A DNA stretch of 64,000 nucleotides from Caldithrix abyssi DSM 13497. GTDB taxonomy: Bacteria; Calditrichota; Calditrichia; Calditrichales; Calditrichaceae. The notes beneath the pieces were generated by a model. The model saw only the letters and a list, made by a program, of their open reading frames with translations. It made no database searches and was not told the DNA's origin. Location: positions 983,501 through 1,047,500 of the forward strand of contig NZ_CP018099.1 in assembly GCF_001886815.1 (NCBI RefSeq), written 5' to 3'. The position numbers were made by a program, and so were the translations under genes. Below are positions 29,922 through 39,929 of the stretch, one piece after another. Each line of letters starts with the position of its first letter. Positions within the stretch are counted from its first letter, which is position 1.

Positions 29922-31328
29922 TCTATTGTCTCCGAATTTTTTCTTTCACCTTTCAAACTTTATTATTATTTTTGAAGAGGTTGATAAATTCGGAAATTGT
30001 AATGCGTTTGATGGTTCTTTTAATATTCTCAATTTTTTTTATTGCCATTCCATTTAGGGCTGCTCTACAGATCGATTGGGAAAAAGTAAAAGACCTTCAG
30101 CGTCCGGAAGAATTACGCGTTTATCTAAAGGCTCTGGAAGATTCTGTGGATACGGTTCCGGAAAGAGCTTACCGATACCTGTATCGGCTGGAACCGCTTG
30201 TAAACCGGTTTGATCTCCCTGAATTAACTTTAGATTTTCTGTTTTCCAAGGGGCATTATTTTTTTGTTACCGGTCAATATCAAAAAGCATTAAATATCTT
30301 CCTTAGCTGCGCTACTCTGGCTTCAAGGAGTCAGCGAAAAAAAGATTATTTAAGGGCCATGAATAATATCGCTGTGGTCTATGCCAGGATGGATCACTAT
30401 CGGGAGTCCAACAACCAATATCGTCAGCTCATTCCTCTGGCCATTCAATCCGCTGACCAGCGCCGTTTGATGATTATTTACCTTAATATGGCCAATAATT
30501 TTTTGTTTTTGAATTTGCCCGATAGCGCCGCCCTTTATTATGCCAAAGCGCTTCCGTTAACCCAACAGGGGTCTTTTTACCGGGCTGCCCTGGAGGTTAA
30601 TCTGGCGCGCTTGCATGTGCAACTTAAAAACTATTCTCTGGCGCAGGAGTTAGCATGGCGTAGCGCATCATACGCTGATTCGGTAGGCAATATAGAGATG
30701 TACCTGGAGAGTCTGGCCAACATTGTGAGTAGTTATATTGGAAAAAAACAATGGCAAAAGGCTGAACGGCTGGCACACCAAATTGAAACTATTGCTCAAG
30801 AACGCCAATTGAGATTGCAATTAAAAGACGCTTACTTAACGTTGGCTCAAATCTATCGGGAGATGGGAAAATATGCCCGGGCATTAGATTATTTCCAGAA
30901 ATACGATGTTTTAAAAGATTCTCTTTATAATGAGTCCATAAGCCAGCAAATCAACGAACTTAAAATTAAATACGATACGGAAAAGAAAGAAAAAGAACTG
31001 GCTTTTAAAGAAGCCATCATTAAACGAAAAGACCGGGAAAATCAAGTTTTAACGCTTGGCGCCCTGGTGATGCTAATCCTTCTGAGCGCGATTATCATCC
31101 TGTACATTAAAAAACGAATGGCGTACAATCTCCTAGTTCAAAAGGGATTACAATGGAGCGATTGTGGCCTGACCGCCCGAAATAAAATCGCGGTTAATGG
31201 CGCCGCGCGTCAGGCCATAAACTCTAAAAAAGAGCGTGAGATTGTGCGCCGGATTGAAGAAGATTTCATTGGCAATAAATGGTTTCGGGAATCAAATTTA
31301 ACCATTGAGAAGCTTTCGACGCGCCTGG

Positions 31329-33360
31329 CCCATCTTGAACACTAAAACGATTTAAGTTATTTAAAAACAACATGTCGTTCTTTTTTATTACCACTACAAT
31401 ATTTAAATTCTTATCTTTTTCATACCTAATGGCTTGGGCTTGATCTTAAATGCCTGCGCCATTAAATAATGAATCGCCTCCGGTTCGGTCGTATCTCTTA
31501 TAACTAATAAATCTCCTTTCTGAGTTTTCATCTCCACGCTTACTCGCTGCTGTACGGAAAGTAATTCACGAATGGTTGTCCAGCGATGATAAACGCCTGC
31601 ATCATGTAATTGTTTTTGAAGACTTATCAATACATGAAAGGCTAAAATCGAAATGAAAATATGCCCTTCAATGCGTTTATCCTTCTGGTGAAAATTAGGC
31701 CTTAAGCCTAATTCACTCTTCAACGAGCGAAATCCATCCTCCACATCCGTTAAACTGATGTAGAGCTGCCAAATCTCACGATCCGTTAAATCCAGACGAC
31801 TCGTCCGTAAATAATACGTGCCGGAAAATCGATCATCCATCTTTTGCTCATCTTTTATCTTCCAGCTGATCTCTGTCACGATACCATTGTGATGCTCAAC
31901 CGTAATATCATAAAAATAGGCCACCTTTGCATGACGTTCCTTTATGCGGCCAATGCGTTCTAAAACCTTGGGATATTTCTTCGTGCCTCGTTTCTTGTGC
32001 AAACTCTCCGCCGCATATTTCAACTCCGCCTCAAAGCGCTGCTGATGAAATTGTCGAATGGCTTCCTCTTTCTTTTGCCTTGAGGCGCTGCGACAGTATA
32101 AATAAAGCTCTTTATCCTTACGGTAAAGATAGGCTTCCACTTTATGGCGTTGATCGTGATTAATCTCTTTAAAAGCATTTTCTTCGATCTCGATTTCCGG
32201 TTTACTGCGTGAGACAACCAGATAGTCGTGTCCACGCTTTGTGATCAGTTGCAAGTTCTCTTCTGTGGCAATCCCGGCATCTAAAATAATCAATTTCCTG
32301 ACTTTGCCGCCTATCGTATCCAGAATTTTAGACAAAGTCTCTGGTTCGGAAACATTGCCAGAGAAAAGACGACTCTCCTTGGGGAATCCATCCTCATCCA
32401 ATACCAGGCCTAAAGTAACCAGGGGCATATCGTGACGCTTATCTTTACTACGTCCGCGAGCCTTGAGTTCACTGGTACGGCTACTCTCAAAATACGTATT
32501 GGTTAAATCGTACAGGATGATCTTTTCCTGCAAGGAAAATAACAGACGCTCTTGCTCTACTAAACCATTCTCGATTTTGTCCTTATGTTCTAATAATTGA
32601 TCCGTAATTCGATAAAGTTTATTGTGAGAAAGTCTTGAAAGGTCTAACTCTAAAAGCTCATCGATGGCGCTTTGCTTTTTGACCCAGCGTAAGGTCGCCC
32701 ATTCGCTTGAGGGGTGCACCAGGCGCCCAACGATCAACAGTTCGGCCAGTTTAATATCCTTCTCCTTAAAGCCCAGCTTTTTTAAAAGTTCATTGAACTT
32801 AAGCTTTCTTAACATCATCAAACTGATGTATTCGCCTCCTATACTGCGAGCATCTCTGAATTTGACAGAGCCCGTAAAAATGGTCTCGGTTTCCTGTGGG
32901 CTTTCTTTTTTTTCTACCTTTTCTTGTTTTAGTTTGTTTTGAATTAAAAGCGAGGCATAGCGCTGGGCTAATTGTTCAATTTGCTCATCCACTTCGATCA
33001 GTGAAGTTTGTCCGCTTATGATCTCTTCGATGCGATTGGCAAGTGTTTTCCATTGGTCTTTAGGAATGGTAAGCTTGCCCAGGTTGAGCAATTTTCTTTG
33101 TCTTGGGCCTTTTTCAGTACGATAGGATTCGACCAATTGATGGTAAACGAAGGTTTTATCGTACCCTTTATTCTTTTTTGTGACTTCTTTAATAAACATG
33201 TTCAAATATAATCATATCAGTCAATTAAGTCAAGGGGGAAACCAATATAGTATGGGGCACTACAACGACATCTCGAAAACTCGATCCAAAAAAACCAATA
33301 ACTTACAAAAACCGAAGGTGGAAATTTGGTGATTTGGGCTTAAATTTTGTTCAAGATGGG
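31329..33360. mobile_element. Insertion sequence of IS1634 type, 2,032 bp
   Basis: The ends are 13-bp perfect inverted repeats (CCCATCTTGAACA at 31329-31341 and its complement at 33348-33360). The element is flanked by the direct repeat CTGG (31325-31328 and 33361-33364). It carries one transposase gene on the minus strand. The boundaries are supported independently because excision restores the host reading frame. An apparently intact transposase and clean ends suggest recent insertion. Confidence 0.93.
31403..33199 (-). CDS. IS1634 family DDE transposase
   Basis: About 598 residues, the normal length for the family. It starts MFIKEV and continues with the characteristic YHQLVESYRTEKGPRQRKLL block. 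The likely DDE residues are Asp in ILYDLTNTYF, Asp in LIILDAG, and Glu in the TDVEDGFRSLKSELGLRP block, the family's version of the Y-R-E-K signature. The ATG at 33199 is preferred over a TTG two codons earlier. No frameshift is visible, so it may be active. Confidence 0.93.
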   Translation of the reverse strand: MFIKEVTKKNKGYDKTFVYHQLVESYRTEKGPRQRKLLNLGKLTIPKDQWKTLANRIEEIISGQTSLIEVDEQIEQLAQRYASLLIQNKLKQEKVEKKESPQETETIFTGSVKFRDARSIGGEYISLMMLRKLKFNELLKKLGFKEKDIKLAELLIVGRLVHPSSEWATLRWVKKQSAIDELLELDLSRLSHNKLYRITDQLLEHKDKIENGLVEQERLLFSLQEKIILYDLTNTYFESSRTSELKARGRSKDKRHDMPLVTLGLVLDEDGFPKESRLFSGNVSEPETLSKILDTIGGKVRKLIILDAGIATEENLQLITKRGHDYLVVSRSKPEIEIEENAFKEINHDQRHKVEAYLYRKDKELYLYCRSASRQKKEEAIRQFHQQRFEAELKYAAESLHKKRGTKKYPKVLERIGRIKERHAKVAYFYDITVEHHNGIVTEISWKIKDEQKMDDRFSGTYYLRTSRLDLTDREIWQLYISLTDVEDGFRSLKSELGLRPNFHQKDKRIEGHIFISILAFHVLISLQKQLHDAGVYHRWTTIRELLSVQQRVSVEMKTQKGDLLVIRDTTEPEAIHYLMAQAFKIKPKPLGMKKIRI

Positions 33361-33711
33361 CTGGGGATTCATTCCCGCTATCTGTCCCAAATCATCCATG
33401 AAATATATGGAATGAATTTCCCGCAGTTTTTAAATAATCTACGTGTTCAGGAAGCCATTCGTCTGTTTCAGGAAAAAGACTCGCAACACTATTCCATTGA
33501 AGGCATTGGCAAACAGGTCGGTTTTCAATCCAAGTCCACATTCCACACTGCCTTTAAAAAGATAACCGGCGTCACGCCCAGCTATTTTCGAGATGGAATA
33601 AAACGGATGCGTAAAACATCGACGGAGGGATCTTTTTTAAAAAAAGAGAAGGCCCGCCCGACAAAGCAAAGCGAGCGTTCTTCTTGCTAAATAAAAAGAA
33701 GATTGACGGGA

Positions 33712-34554
33712 TCAACGCTTATGATGAAAGGTTGAATGATAAGCCGTGATTACTTCGCCGCCATCCACGTTGAACACATTTCCCGTAGCCCATAGTTCGT
33801 CAGAGGTAGCCAGTGCCAGAATAAATTTAGCAATATCGCTGGGTTGGGTTAGCCTTTTAAAAGGAATTTGACTGAGTGCTAAGTCGATCATCGTTTCATG
33901 GCCGGGAATCTTACGCAGGGCTGGCGTAAAGGTCACCCCGGCGCGAATGGCATTCACCGTCATTTTGTATGGCGCCAGCTCCAGTGCTAATTGCCGCACA
34001 TGCGATTCCAGAGCGGACTTTGCCGCCGAAACGGCTCCGTAATAGGGAATTACGCGCAATGAGCCGGAGCTGGTCATGGCAAAAATTTTTGAACCCTGGC
34101 CTAATAAATGTTCTTCTACTAAATCCTGCGTCCAGTAAACCAGACTGTTGGCCATCACGTTAATGGTCATTTCCAGCTGCTTTTGGGTTAACCTTTCGTC
34201 TAAATCGTGATGAATGTAAGGCGCCAGAGAGCCAAAGGCCAGCGAGTGTAGCATGACCTTAATTTGTTTTTTATTTTCACTTTGCCCAAAATGCGCTTTT
34301 ATTTCATCAATTACCTGTTTTCTATTCTTTTCTGAGGCGGCGTTTTTATTGAAAAAAATGGCCTCTACCCCATTCTCTTTGATCAGTCTTTTTAATTCTT
34401 CCACGTGGTTTAAAGCCTCGCCGCGATCCATGTGCACGCCAATGATGTTGAATCCTTCCCTGGCTAATTCCAGCGCGGTGGCTTCTCCAAAACCACTGGA
34501 AACGCCCAGAATAAACGCATAATCAGTTTCTGGATTTGGTTTTACGTATGCCAA
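33712..34554 (-). CDS. SDR-family enoyl-ACP reductase, FabL-like
   Basis: A 280-residue short-chain dehydrogenase. The glycine-rich cofactor loop is GVSSGFGEA (residues 17-25). The active site is Tyr172-X6-Lys179 rather than the standard Tyr-X3-Lys. That spacing is the hallmark of enoyl-ACP reductases FabI and FabL, and the downstream blocks SALESHVRQLALELAP and FNVDGG resemble Bacillus FabL. It would carry out the last reduction of the fatty-acid elongation cycle. The start is TTG at 34554, supported by a strong GGAGGAG about 5 nt upstream. Whether it is the main enoyl reductase or acts on another enoyl substrate cannot be told. It converges on the disrupted TPR/AraC gene with a 21-bp gap. 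Confidence 0.78.
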   Translation of the reverse strand: MAYVKPNPETDYAFILGVSSGFGEATALELAREGFNIIGVHMDRGEALNHVEELKRLIKENGVEAIFFNKNAASEKNRKQVIDEIKAHFGQSENKKQIKVMLHSLAFGSLAPYIHHDLDERLTQKQLEMTINVMANSLVYWTQDLVEEHLLGQGSKIFAMTSSGSLRVIPYYGAVSAAKSALESHVRQLALELAPYKMTVNAIRAGVTFTPALRKIPGHETMIDLALSQIPFKRLTQPSDIAKFILALATSDELWATGNVFNVDGGEVITAYHSTFHHKR

Positions 34555-34820
34555 ATTTTGCTCCTCCTCTATTTTTTGACCTGTTTAACGATATTTTCAG
34601 GTTTTCTATTCCCACCGCGTAAGCGGGTATGGTTTAAGGATACCTACTTTCGTTGAATGGTTGAATGGAAAATTGGTGGATGATGCTCAGTCAAATATAT
34701 CCACAAAACAAATGGTTTACGCTTCATTAGCCCATTCCCCCATTGCCTTCCCTATTTACCTTCCCCTTTCGATCTGACTCAAAAGTTCTTAACTTACTTT
34801 TTTACCTTACACTCTGCTCC

Positions 34821-36200
34821 CTAAACCACAAACGAGCGCTTTTTTTCCAATTGTTCTAAAATTTCTTTTCGTTTTTTGTCGTAACCTTTGCGTCCCATCA
34901 GGGCATAAGTGGCAATTTTGCCCTGTTCCACGCCCGGCTGATCGAAAGCATTGATTTCCAGCAGACCGCCGGCAAAGGCGGTTGCGGCTTCCAATAAAAA
35001 GAAAAAAGCGCCCACATTTTCCGCAGATACTTCTGAAAACTTAATGGTTAAATTGGGCCGCTGATTATTGGTAAGGGCCAGCTCGGTGGCCTGTTTTTCA
35101 TAGTTAAGCAGTTGCCCCAGCGATTTGCCTTCAAAATAGTTGAACTCGCCAATCTGCGGAAAATAGTTATGCAGCGGTTCATTATGTTCAAATTGTTCCA
35201 CTTCCAGAAAGATAATCACCTTGTCGTTGGGCCCCTCTACGTAAAGCTGCACCTGGGAATGTTGATCGGTTGCGCCTAGCGCTTTAACCGGCGTTTGGCC
35301 AACTTCTACCACATTACCGTGAACATCGTACCGTTTGCCCAGGCTTTCGGCCCAAAGCTGCCGGTACCAATCCGCCAGATCGCGCAGTTTATTGCTGTAA
35401 GGCATCATAACGCTGATGTTTTTGCCTCGCTTCATGTACAGATAATGAACGGCGGCGAAAACAAAGGCGGGATTTTGCATCAGGTCGTCATTATCGCATT
35501 GCTGGGCCATCTCTGCCGCGCCGCGCACAATGGCTTCTATGTCCACGCCGGCAATGGCCGCCGATATCAACCCCACCGGTGAAAGGACGGAAAATCTTCC
35601 GCCCACGTTGGGCGGAATGCGAAAACATTTTATGGGGTATTCACGCGCAATTACATTCAGCAATCCCTCAACCGGATCGGTGGTAAAGATTAGATTTTTG
35701 TAAAAGTTGTCTTTTAACGCCTCTTTCAGATATTTCATAAAGTACAATAAGGTGGCGGCGGTTTCGGCCGTGGCGCCGGATTTGGAGACGACATGAAATA
35801 AGGTTCTGGAAACATCGATGTGTTTCAACAAATCATGAATCCAGTCCGGGTCCACATTGTCAGGAAAAAATATTTTGGGACTTTCGCTCAGGTTATAATA
35901 GGAATCCTTCAACGAAGTATGAATGGCAATGGGGCCCAGCGCCGAACCGCCAATGCCCAGATGGACGTAATAATCAAATCTTTTTCGAGCGGCATTGGCA
36001 AAAGTTAAAATTTCGGTAAACACATCTTTTTTGTAAGGTAATTTGTAAAAACCGAGCGTATCGGCTTCGGCCTTTTTTCGCAGCTCCTGCTGAACGCGCC
36101 TGCCCTTTTCCACCAGCGATTGAATTTCTTCCATACCTAAACCGTGTTCGGAACCAAGATTCACATCTACAACATTAGAAAAGTCCAGTTTTAACGACAT
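34821..36200 (-). CDS. pgi: Glucose-6-phosphate isomerase
   Basis: A 459-residue phosphoglucose isomerase of the shorter type found in Bacillus (about 450). Sugar-phosphate motifs are GIGGSALG (82-89), SKSGATAET (139-147), the ATDQHSQVQLY block with its catalytic-loop His, and DQPGVEQGK near the C-terminus with the active-site Lys. It interconverts glucose-6-phosphate and fructose-6-phosphate in the cytoplasm. The start at 36200 is chosen because GAGG lies 6 nt upstream; the longer frame adds 22 residues without support. It follows clpC on the same strand, but a terminator separates them. Confidence 0.95.
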   Translation of the reverse strand: MSLKLDFSNVVDVNLGSEHGLGMEEIQSLVEKGRRVQQELRKKAEADTLGFYKLPYKKDVFTEILTFANAARKRFDYYVHLGIGGSALGPIAIHTSLKDSYYNLSESPKIFFPDNVDPDWIHDLLKHIDVSRTLFHVVSKSGATAETAATLLYFMKYLKEALKDNFYKNLIFTTDPVEGLLNVIAREYPIKCFRIPPNVGGRFSVLSPVGLISAAIAGVDIEAIVRGAAEMAQQCDNDDLMQNPAFVFAAVHYLYMKRGKNISVMMPYSNKLRDLADWYRQLWAESLGKRYDVHGNVVEVGQTPVKALGATDQHSQVQLYVEGPNDKVIIFLEVEQFEHNEPLHNYFPQIGEFNYFEGKSLGQLLNYEKQATELALTNNQRPNLTIKFSEVSAENVGAFFFLLEAATAFAGGLLEINAFDQPGVEQGKIATYALMGRKGYDKKRKEILEQLEKKRSFVV

Positions 36201-36252
36201 TTCGACCTCATCACTTAGTTTAACCATCAGCGCAAGAAATATACAACAAGAA

Positions 36253-36286
36253 ATAAAAAAGCCCAAGTGAAAAAATCACCCGGGCT
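36253..36286 (-). terminator. Rho-independent terminator of clpC
   Basis: On the minus strand an 11-bp stem (AGCCCGGGTGA pairing with TCACTTGGGCT, two G-U pairs) with a T-rich loop is followed by TTTTTT. It lies 23 bp after the clpC stop. Confidence 0.9.
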
Positions 36287-36309
36287 AAATAGCAAATTTA
36301 AATTTCCAA

Positions 36310-38778
36310 TTAACCTTTCAATTCAACGTCTTCCGGAGTGTCTTCACGCCTGCCGATTTCCGTAAAGGTCAATTCGTTTTTATTTTTCATTTTTATTTGA
36401 ATGATGCTGCCATCGCTAAATACGCCTTTAATCAGTTCGTCGGCAATCGGATCTTCGATGTATTTTTGAATGGCGCGTCGCAAAGGACGGGCGCCGTAAA
36501 GCGGATCGAACCCGCGCTCGGCAATGAACTTTTTAGCTCCATCTGTCAATTGAAATTCAATCTTGCGTTCTTTCAATTTTTTAACCAGTTCGTTCAGGGC
36601 CAGATCAACAATTTTAAGCGCGTCAGTTTGCGTAAACTGTTTAAAGTACACAATATCATCCAGACGGTTCAGAAATTCCGGATTGAAGGCGCGTTTTAAT
36701 TCGTCTTCGATTTTATTCTTGATCTGATCAAAACTATCCGTCGCTTTTTCGTTCGCAAAGCCAAAGCGGCTGGTGTTTTTCAGATTTTTTACACCGACGT
36801 TGGAAGTCATGATAATGATCGTATTTTTGAAATCAACGCGATGCCCGAGAGAATCGGTCAAAATACCGTCGTCCAGCACCTGCAGCAGAATGTTAAAGAT
36901 GTCCGGATGGGCTTTTTCGATCTCATCAAACAAGATAACGGAATAGGGATGACGACGCACCTGCTCGGTTAAAATGCCGCCTTCTTCGTAGCCAACGTAA
37001 CCCGGAGGCGAACCAATTAAACGCGACACATTGAATTTTTCCATGTACTCGCTCATGTCCACGCGAATTAAAGTGTTCGGATTTTCGAACAAGTACTCGG
37101 CCAATTGTTTAGCCAGATAGGTTTTACCAACGCCGGTTGGTCCTAAGAATAAGAATGAGCCAATGGGACGGTTGGGGTCTTTGAGTCCGGCGCGGGCGCG
37201 GCGAATGGCTCGTGTAATCGTTTCGATGGCATCATCCTGGCCGATCACGCGTTTCTTGAGTTCATCGTTCATTTTAAGCAGTTTTTCCGATTCGCTCAGC
37301 GCAATGCGATCGGTCGGAATACCGGTCATCATGGACACCACGTCGGCAACGTCTTTTTTGGTCACCGTGGAAATGCGATTTTCTTCTGACACTTCCCATT
37401 CCAGGCGCGCCTGATCCAGCTTTTGCGTTAAATTGCGTTCGATGTCGCGCAGCCGTGCGGCCCCTTCAAAGTCCTGCATTTTAGCCAGCGATTCTTTTTC
37501 CACGCGTACGCGCTCGATCTCGGCTTCCATTTCCAGAATTTCTTTGGGAACCACTAAATTTTGCAGGTGCACTCGCGAACCGGCTTCGTCCAGCACATCG
37601 ATGGCTTTGTCCGGAAAATGTTTGTCGGTGATGTACCGTTCGCACAATGAAATAATAGCCTGAATGGCTTCATCCGTGTATTCCACATGGTGATGCGTTT
37701 CGTAGCGATCTTTAATGGAATACAGGATTTCAAGCGTCTCTTCTGGCGAGGTGGGTTCCACCATCACCTTCTGAAAACGTCGTTCCAGCGCGCCGTCTTT
37801 TTCGATGTACATGCGATATTCATCGAGCGTTGTGGCGCCAATGCATTGCAACTCTCCGCGGGCCAGCGCCGGTTTAAACATATTGGAAGCATCCAGCGAG
37901 CCCGAAGCGCCGCCGGCGCCCACAATAGTGTGCAGCTCGTCGATGAACAGGATGACGTCGTCGGCTTTCTCCAGCTCGTTCATAATGGCTTTCATCCGTT
38001 CTTCAAATTGCCCACGATATTTGGTGCCCGCCACAATGGAGCCCATATCCAGGGCGACAATTCGCTTGTTGTGTAAAACGCGCGGTACTTTTTTCTGGAT
38101 AATTCTCAAACTTAAGCCTTCGGCTATGGCCGTTTTACCCACGCCGGGCTCCCCGATTAACACGGGGTTGTTCTTTTTCCTTCTGGAAAGAATTTGCGCC
38201 ACACGCTGGATCTCCTTATCGCGACCGATGATCGGATCCAGCTTGCCTTCCAGGGCCATCTGCGTTAAATCTGTGCCAAAATGATCCAGCGCCGGCGTTT
38301 TTATTTTTTTGGGACTTTGTTTGGGAACCGGCGAGGAAGGGTTGCCCGCTAAAATATTTTCCAGCTCATTGTAGCAGGCAGTGTAATCCACATTAAATGT
38401 GAGCAAGATCTGCGCTGCCAGGCTGTCCTTTTCCTTTAAAATGGAGAGCAGCAGATGCTCGGTGCCCACCACATCGTTTTTAAAATTTTTGGCTTCAATG
38501 TATGTCATCTTCAGCGCCTTTTCGGCCCGTTTAGAAAGCGGCAGGTTGCCGATGGTCATGGTGCCGCCAGAGGGCGCCGTGGCGTCTTCGATGGCTTTTT
38601 TAAGCTTGTTCAGATCAACACCGAGGTTCTGCAAAATTTTAACAGCAATGCCTTCACCCTCTTTAATAATCCCTAAAAGAAGATGCTCGGTGCCAATATA
38701 GTCATGTCCAAGCCGCATGGCCTCTTCTTTCGAATAGCGAATGACTTTGGATACGCGGCTGGTGAAATTGTTCTTCAT
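36310..38778 (-). CDS. clpC: Clp protease ATP-binding subunit ClpC (Hsp100 unfoldase)
   Basis: An 822-residue class I Clp ATPase. Two Clp-N repeats occupy residues 1-145. The first AAA domain has Walker A GEPGVGKT (209-216) and Walker B VILFIDE (275-281). A short coiled-coil/UVR-type middle region spans about 412-460, typical of ClpC and shorter than the ClpB middle domain. The second AAA domain has GPTGVGKT (546-553) and [13 protein letters not shown]. The C-terminal domain ends in an acidic tail. It would unfold proteins for ClpP. A sigma-70-like promoter lies upstream and a terminator downstream, so it is a single-gene unit. Confidence 0.95.
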   Translation of the reverse strand: MKNNFTSRVSKVIRYSKEEAMRLGHDYIGTEHLLLGIIKEGEGIAVKILQNLGVDLNKLKKAIEDATAPSGGTMTIGNLPLSKRAEKALKMTYIEAKNFKNDVVGTEHLLLSILKEKDSLAAQILLTFNVDYTACYNELENILAGNPSSPVPKQSPKKIKTPALDHFGTDLTQMALEGKLDPIIGRDKEIQRVAQILSRRKKNNPVLIGEPGVGKTAIAEGLSLRIIQKKVPRVLHNKRIVALDMGSIVAGTKYRGQFEERMKAIMNELEKADDVILFIDELHTIVGAGGASGSLDASNMFKPALARGELQCIGATTLDEYRMYIEKDGALERRFQKVMVEPTSPEETLEILYSIKDRYETHHHVEYTDEAIQAIISLCERYITDKHFPDKAIDVLDEAGSRVHLQNLVVPKEILEMEAEIERVRVEKESLAKMQDFEGAARLRDIERNLTQKLDQARLEWEVSEENRISTVTKKDVADVVSMMTGIPTDRIALSESEKLLKMNDELKKRVIGQDDAIETITRAIRRARAGLKDPNRPIGSFLFLGPTGVGKTYLAKQLAEYLFENPNTLIRVDMSEYMEKFNVSRLIGSPPGYVGYEEGGILTEQVRRHPYSVILFDEIEKAHPDIFNILLQVLDDGILTDSLGHRVDFKNTIIIMTSNVGVKNLKNTSRFGFANEKATDSFDQIKNKIEDELKRAFNPEFLNRLDDIVYFKQFTQTDALKIVDLALNELVKKLKERKIEFQLTDGAKKFIAERGFDPLYGARPLRRAIQKYIEDPIADELIKGVFSDGSIIQIKMKNKNELTFTEIGRREDTPEDVELKG

Positions 38779-38811
38779 TGTTCTCCCTGTATTTTTTACT
38801 TTTTTGTTTAC

Positions 38812-38840
38812 AATTTAGTTTACTCTATCCCAACTGTCAA
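38812..38840 (-). promoter_or_regulatory. Predicted sigma-70-type promoter for clpC
   Basis: On the minus strand TTGACA (38840-38835), a 17-bp spacer and TAAATT (38817-38812) stand about 34 bp before the clpC ATG. The -35 box is a perfect consensus match. Confidence 0.65.
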
Positions 38841-38889
38841 GTAATATAGTTGGAACGATTTTTTTTTCTTTCTAATTCCGCACATTTGC

Positions 38890-38918
38890 TTGACAATTAT
38901 TTTTAATGTTCCTATTAT
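38890..38918 (+). promoter_or_regulatory. Predicted sigma-70-type promoter for the outer membrane protein gene
   Basis: TTGACA (38890-38895), a 17-bp spacer and TATTAT (38913-38918), 38 bp before the ATG at 38957. It is divergent to and close to the clpC promoter. Confidence 0.7.
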
Positions 38919-38956
38919 TCAATTTGTTCCTGTTAAAAACAAAGGACGGAATCATC

Positions 38957-39718
38957 ATGAGCCATAAATCTTTCGTAAAAATGTTAATTCTCTTATCCAT
39001 ATTTTCAATATCGGCAGGTGCACAGAATATTGAAGCGGTAAAATCGATATCGATCATTGATTGTCCATCGGCTGCCACTCTGGAACGCGGCAGCTTTTTA
39101 GGCGTGCTGTACATGTACAACAACGGCGGTATGCTGGGATATCTGGATGTGGGCGTCACCAATCGCATGATGTTTGGCATCTCCTACGGCGGCACTAATC
39201 TGATCGGCAGCGGCAGCGTTGACTGGAATCCGCAGGTGGCGGTAAATATTCGATATCGGTTGATTGACGAGGCGCTGGCCTTTCCGGCCATTGCCGTTGG
39301 TTACGACGGTCAGGGCTTTGGTCGATATATCGATTCGCTCGAACGCTACGAAGCCAAATCCAAAGGCCTTTATGCCGTGGCCAGTAAAAGCTTTAATTTT
39401 TTAGGCACGCTGGCCTTTCATGGCGGCATTAATTACAGTTTTGAACGTAAAGACAACGACAAAGATTTAAATGCTTTTATTGGCGTGGAAAAGAGTATTA
39501 ATACAGAATTAAGCCTGTTTGCCGAATACGATCTGGCCATGAATGACAATACGGGCAAAAGCATCGGAAAGGGCAACGGTTATTTAAACGCCGCCATAAA
39601 ATGGACATTTCAGAAAAAACTACAGATCGACTTTATCTGGAAAAATATTTTAAAGAATAATTCCATGGTGGATGGTTCCAGTCGCGAAATTCGCATTAGC
39701 TATATTGAGTATTTTTAA
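38957..39718 (+). CDS. Small outer membrane beta-barrel protein
   Basis: A 253-residue protein with signal peptide (residues 1-22, ending SAGAQ). Alternating beta strands follow, with many Gly and aromatic girdle residues, for example GVLYMYNNGGMLGYLDVGVT and LSLFAEYDLAMNDN. The C-terminus ends in an aromatic strand (IRISYIEYF), consistent with recognition by the Bam machinery. The start at 38957 follows an AGGA and a strong promoter; an ATG 51 bp earlier lies too close to the promoter. The specific function is not recognised. Confidence 0.75.
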   Translation: MSHKSFVKMLILLSIFSISAGAQNIEAVKSISIIDCPSAATLERGSFLGVLYMYNNGGMLGYLDVGVTNRMMFGISYGGTNLIGSGSVDWNPQVAVNIRYRLIDEALAFPAIAVGYDGQGFGRYIDSLERYEAKSKGLYAVASKSFNFLGTLAFHGGINYSFERKDNDKDLNAFIGVEKSINTELSLFAEYDLAMNDNTGKSIGKGNGYLNAAIKWTFQKKLQIDFIWKNILKNNSMVDGSSREIRISYIEYF

Positions 39719-39908
39719 TAGGTTGAGTTTTCGGAGTTAAAAGGTGTTTCGTCTTGTGGAAGAAGAACCGCGCCATGTATCGGTAAGGCCATACGTTTTT
39801 AAAAGACGGTGATAACGATCTTTGGCTTTTTATCCTTTATGGTCAAATTCAACAAAAGATGCTTTGCGCCAGGCTTTTACGGCAAATTTGAAGAGCCTTT
39901 ATTCAATT

Positions 39909-39929
39909 AAGGGGGAGAGAATCCCCCTT
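39909..39929 (-). terminator. Hairpin overlapping the end of the Mo-hydroxylase operon
   Basis: AAGGGGGA and TCCCCCTT form a perfect 8-bp stem with a 5-nt loop, overlapping the stop codon of the FAD-subunit gene. There is no clear T run, so it may be a weak terminator or an mRNA 3'-end hairpin. Confidence 0.45.

Larger units (their letters stand above)
30002..33690 (+). pseudogene. TPR / transmembrane / AraC-type regulator gene split by an insertion sequence
   Basis: The reading frame runs 30002-31328, is interrupted by the IS at 31329-33360, and resumes after the duplicated target CTGG at 33365-33690. Removing the element and one CTGG rejoins the frame exactly to give a 550-residue protein in which ...EKLSTRLGIHSRYLSQII is a normal AraC helix-turn-helix. 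The intact product would have an N-terminal signal or anchor helix (residues 1-20), about six TPR repeats (40-330), a coiled coil, a membrane helix (about 363-385) and a C-terminal AraC DNA-binding domain. This architecture is common in FCB bacteria. The ATG at 30002 is preferred because the upstream frame lies in a dispersed repeat. The disrupted gene should have lost DNA binding. Confidence 0.9.

Noticed and set aside
29852-30001. N-terminal extension of the TPR/AraC gene from a TTG
   Set aside because: The extension lies in copy A of the dispersed repeat and is not expected to be coding; the ATG at 30002 begins a plausible signal or anchor helix.
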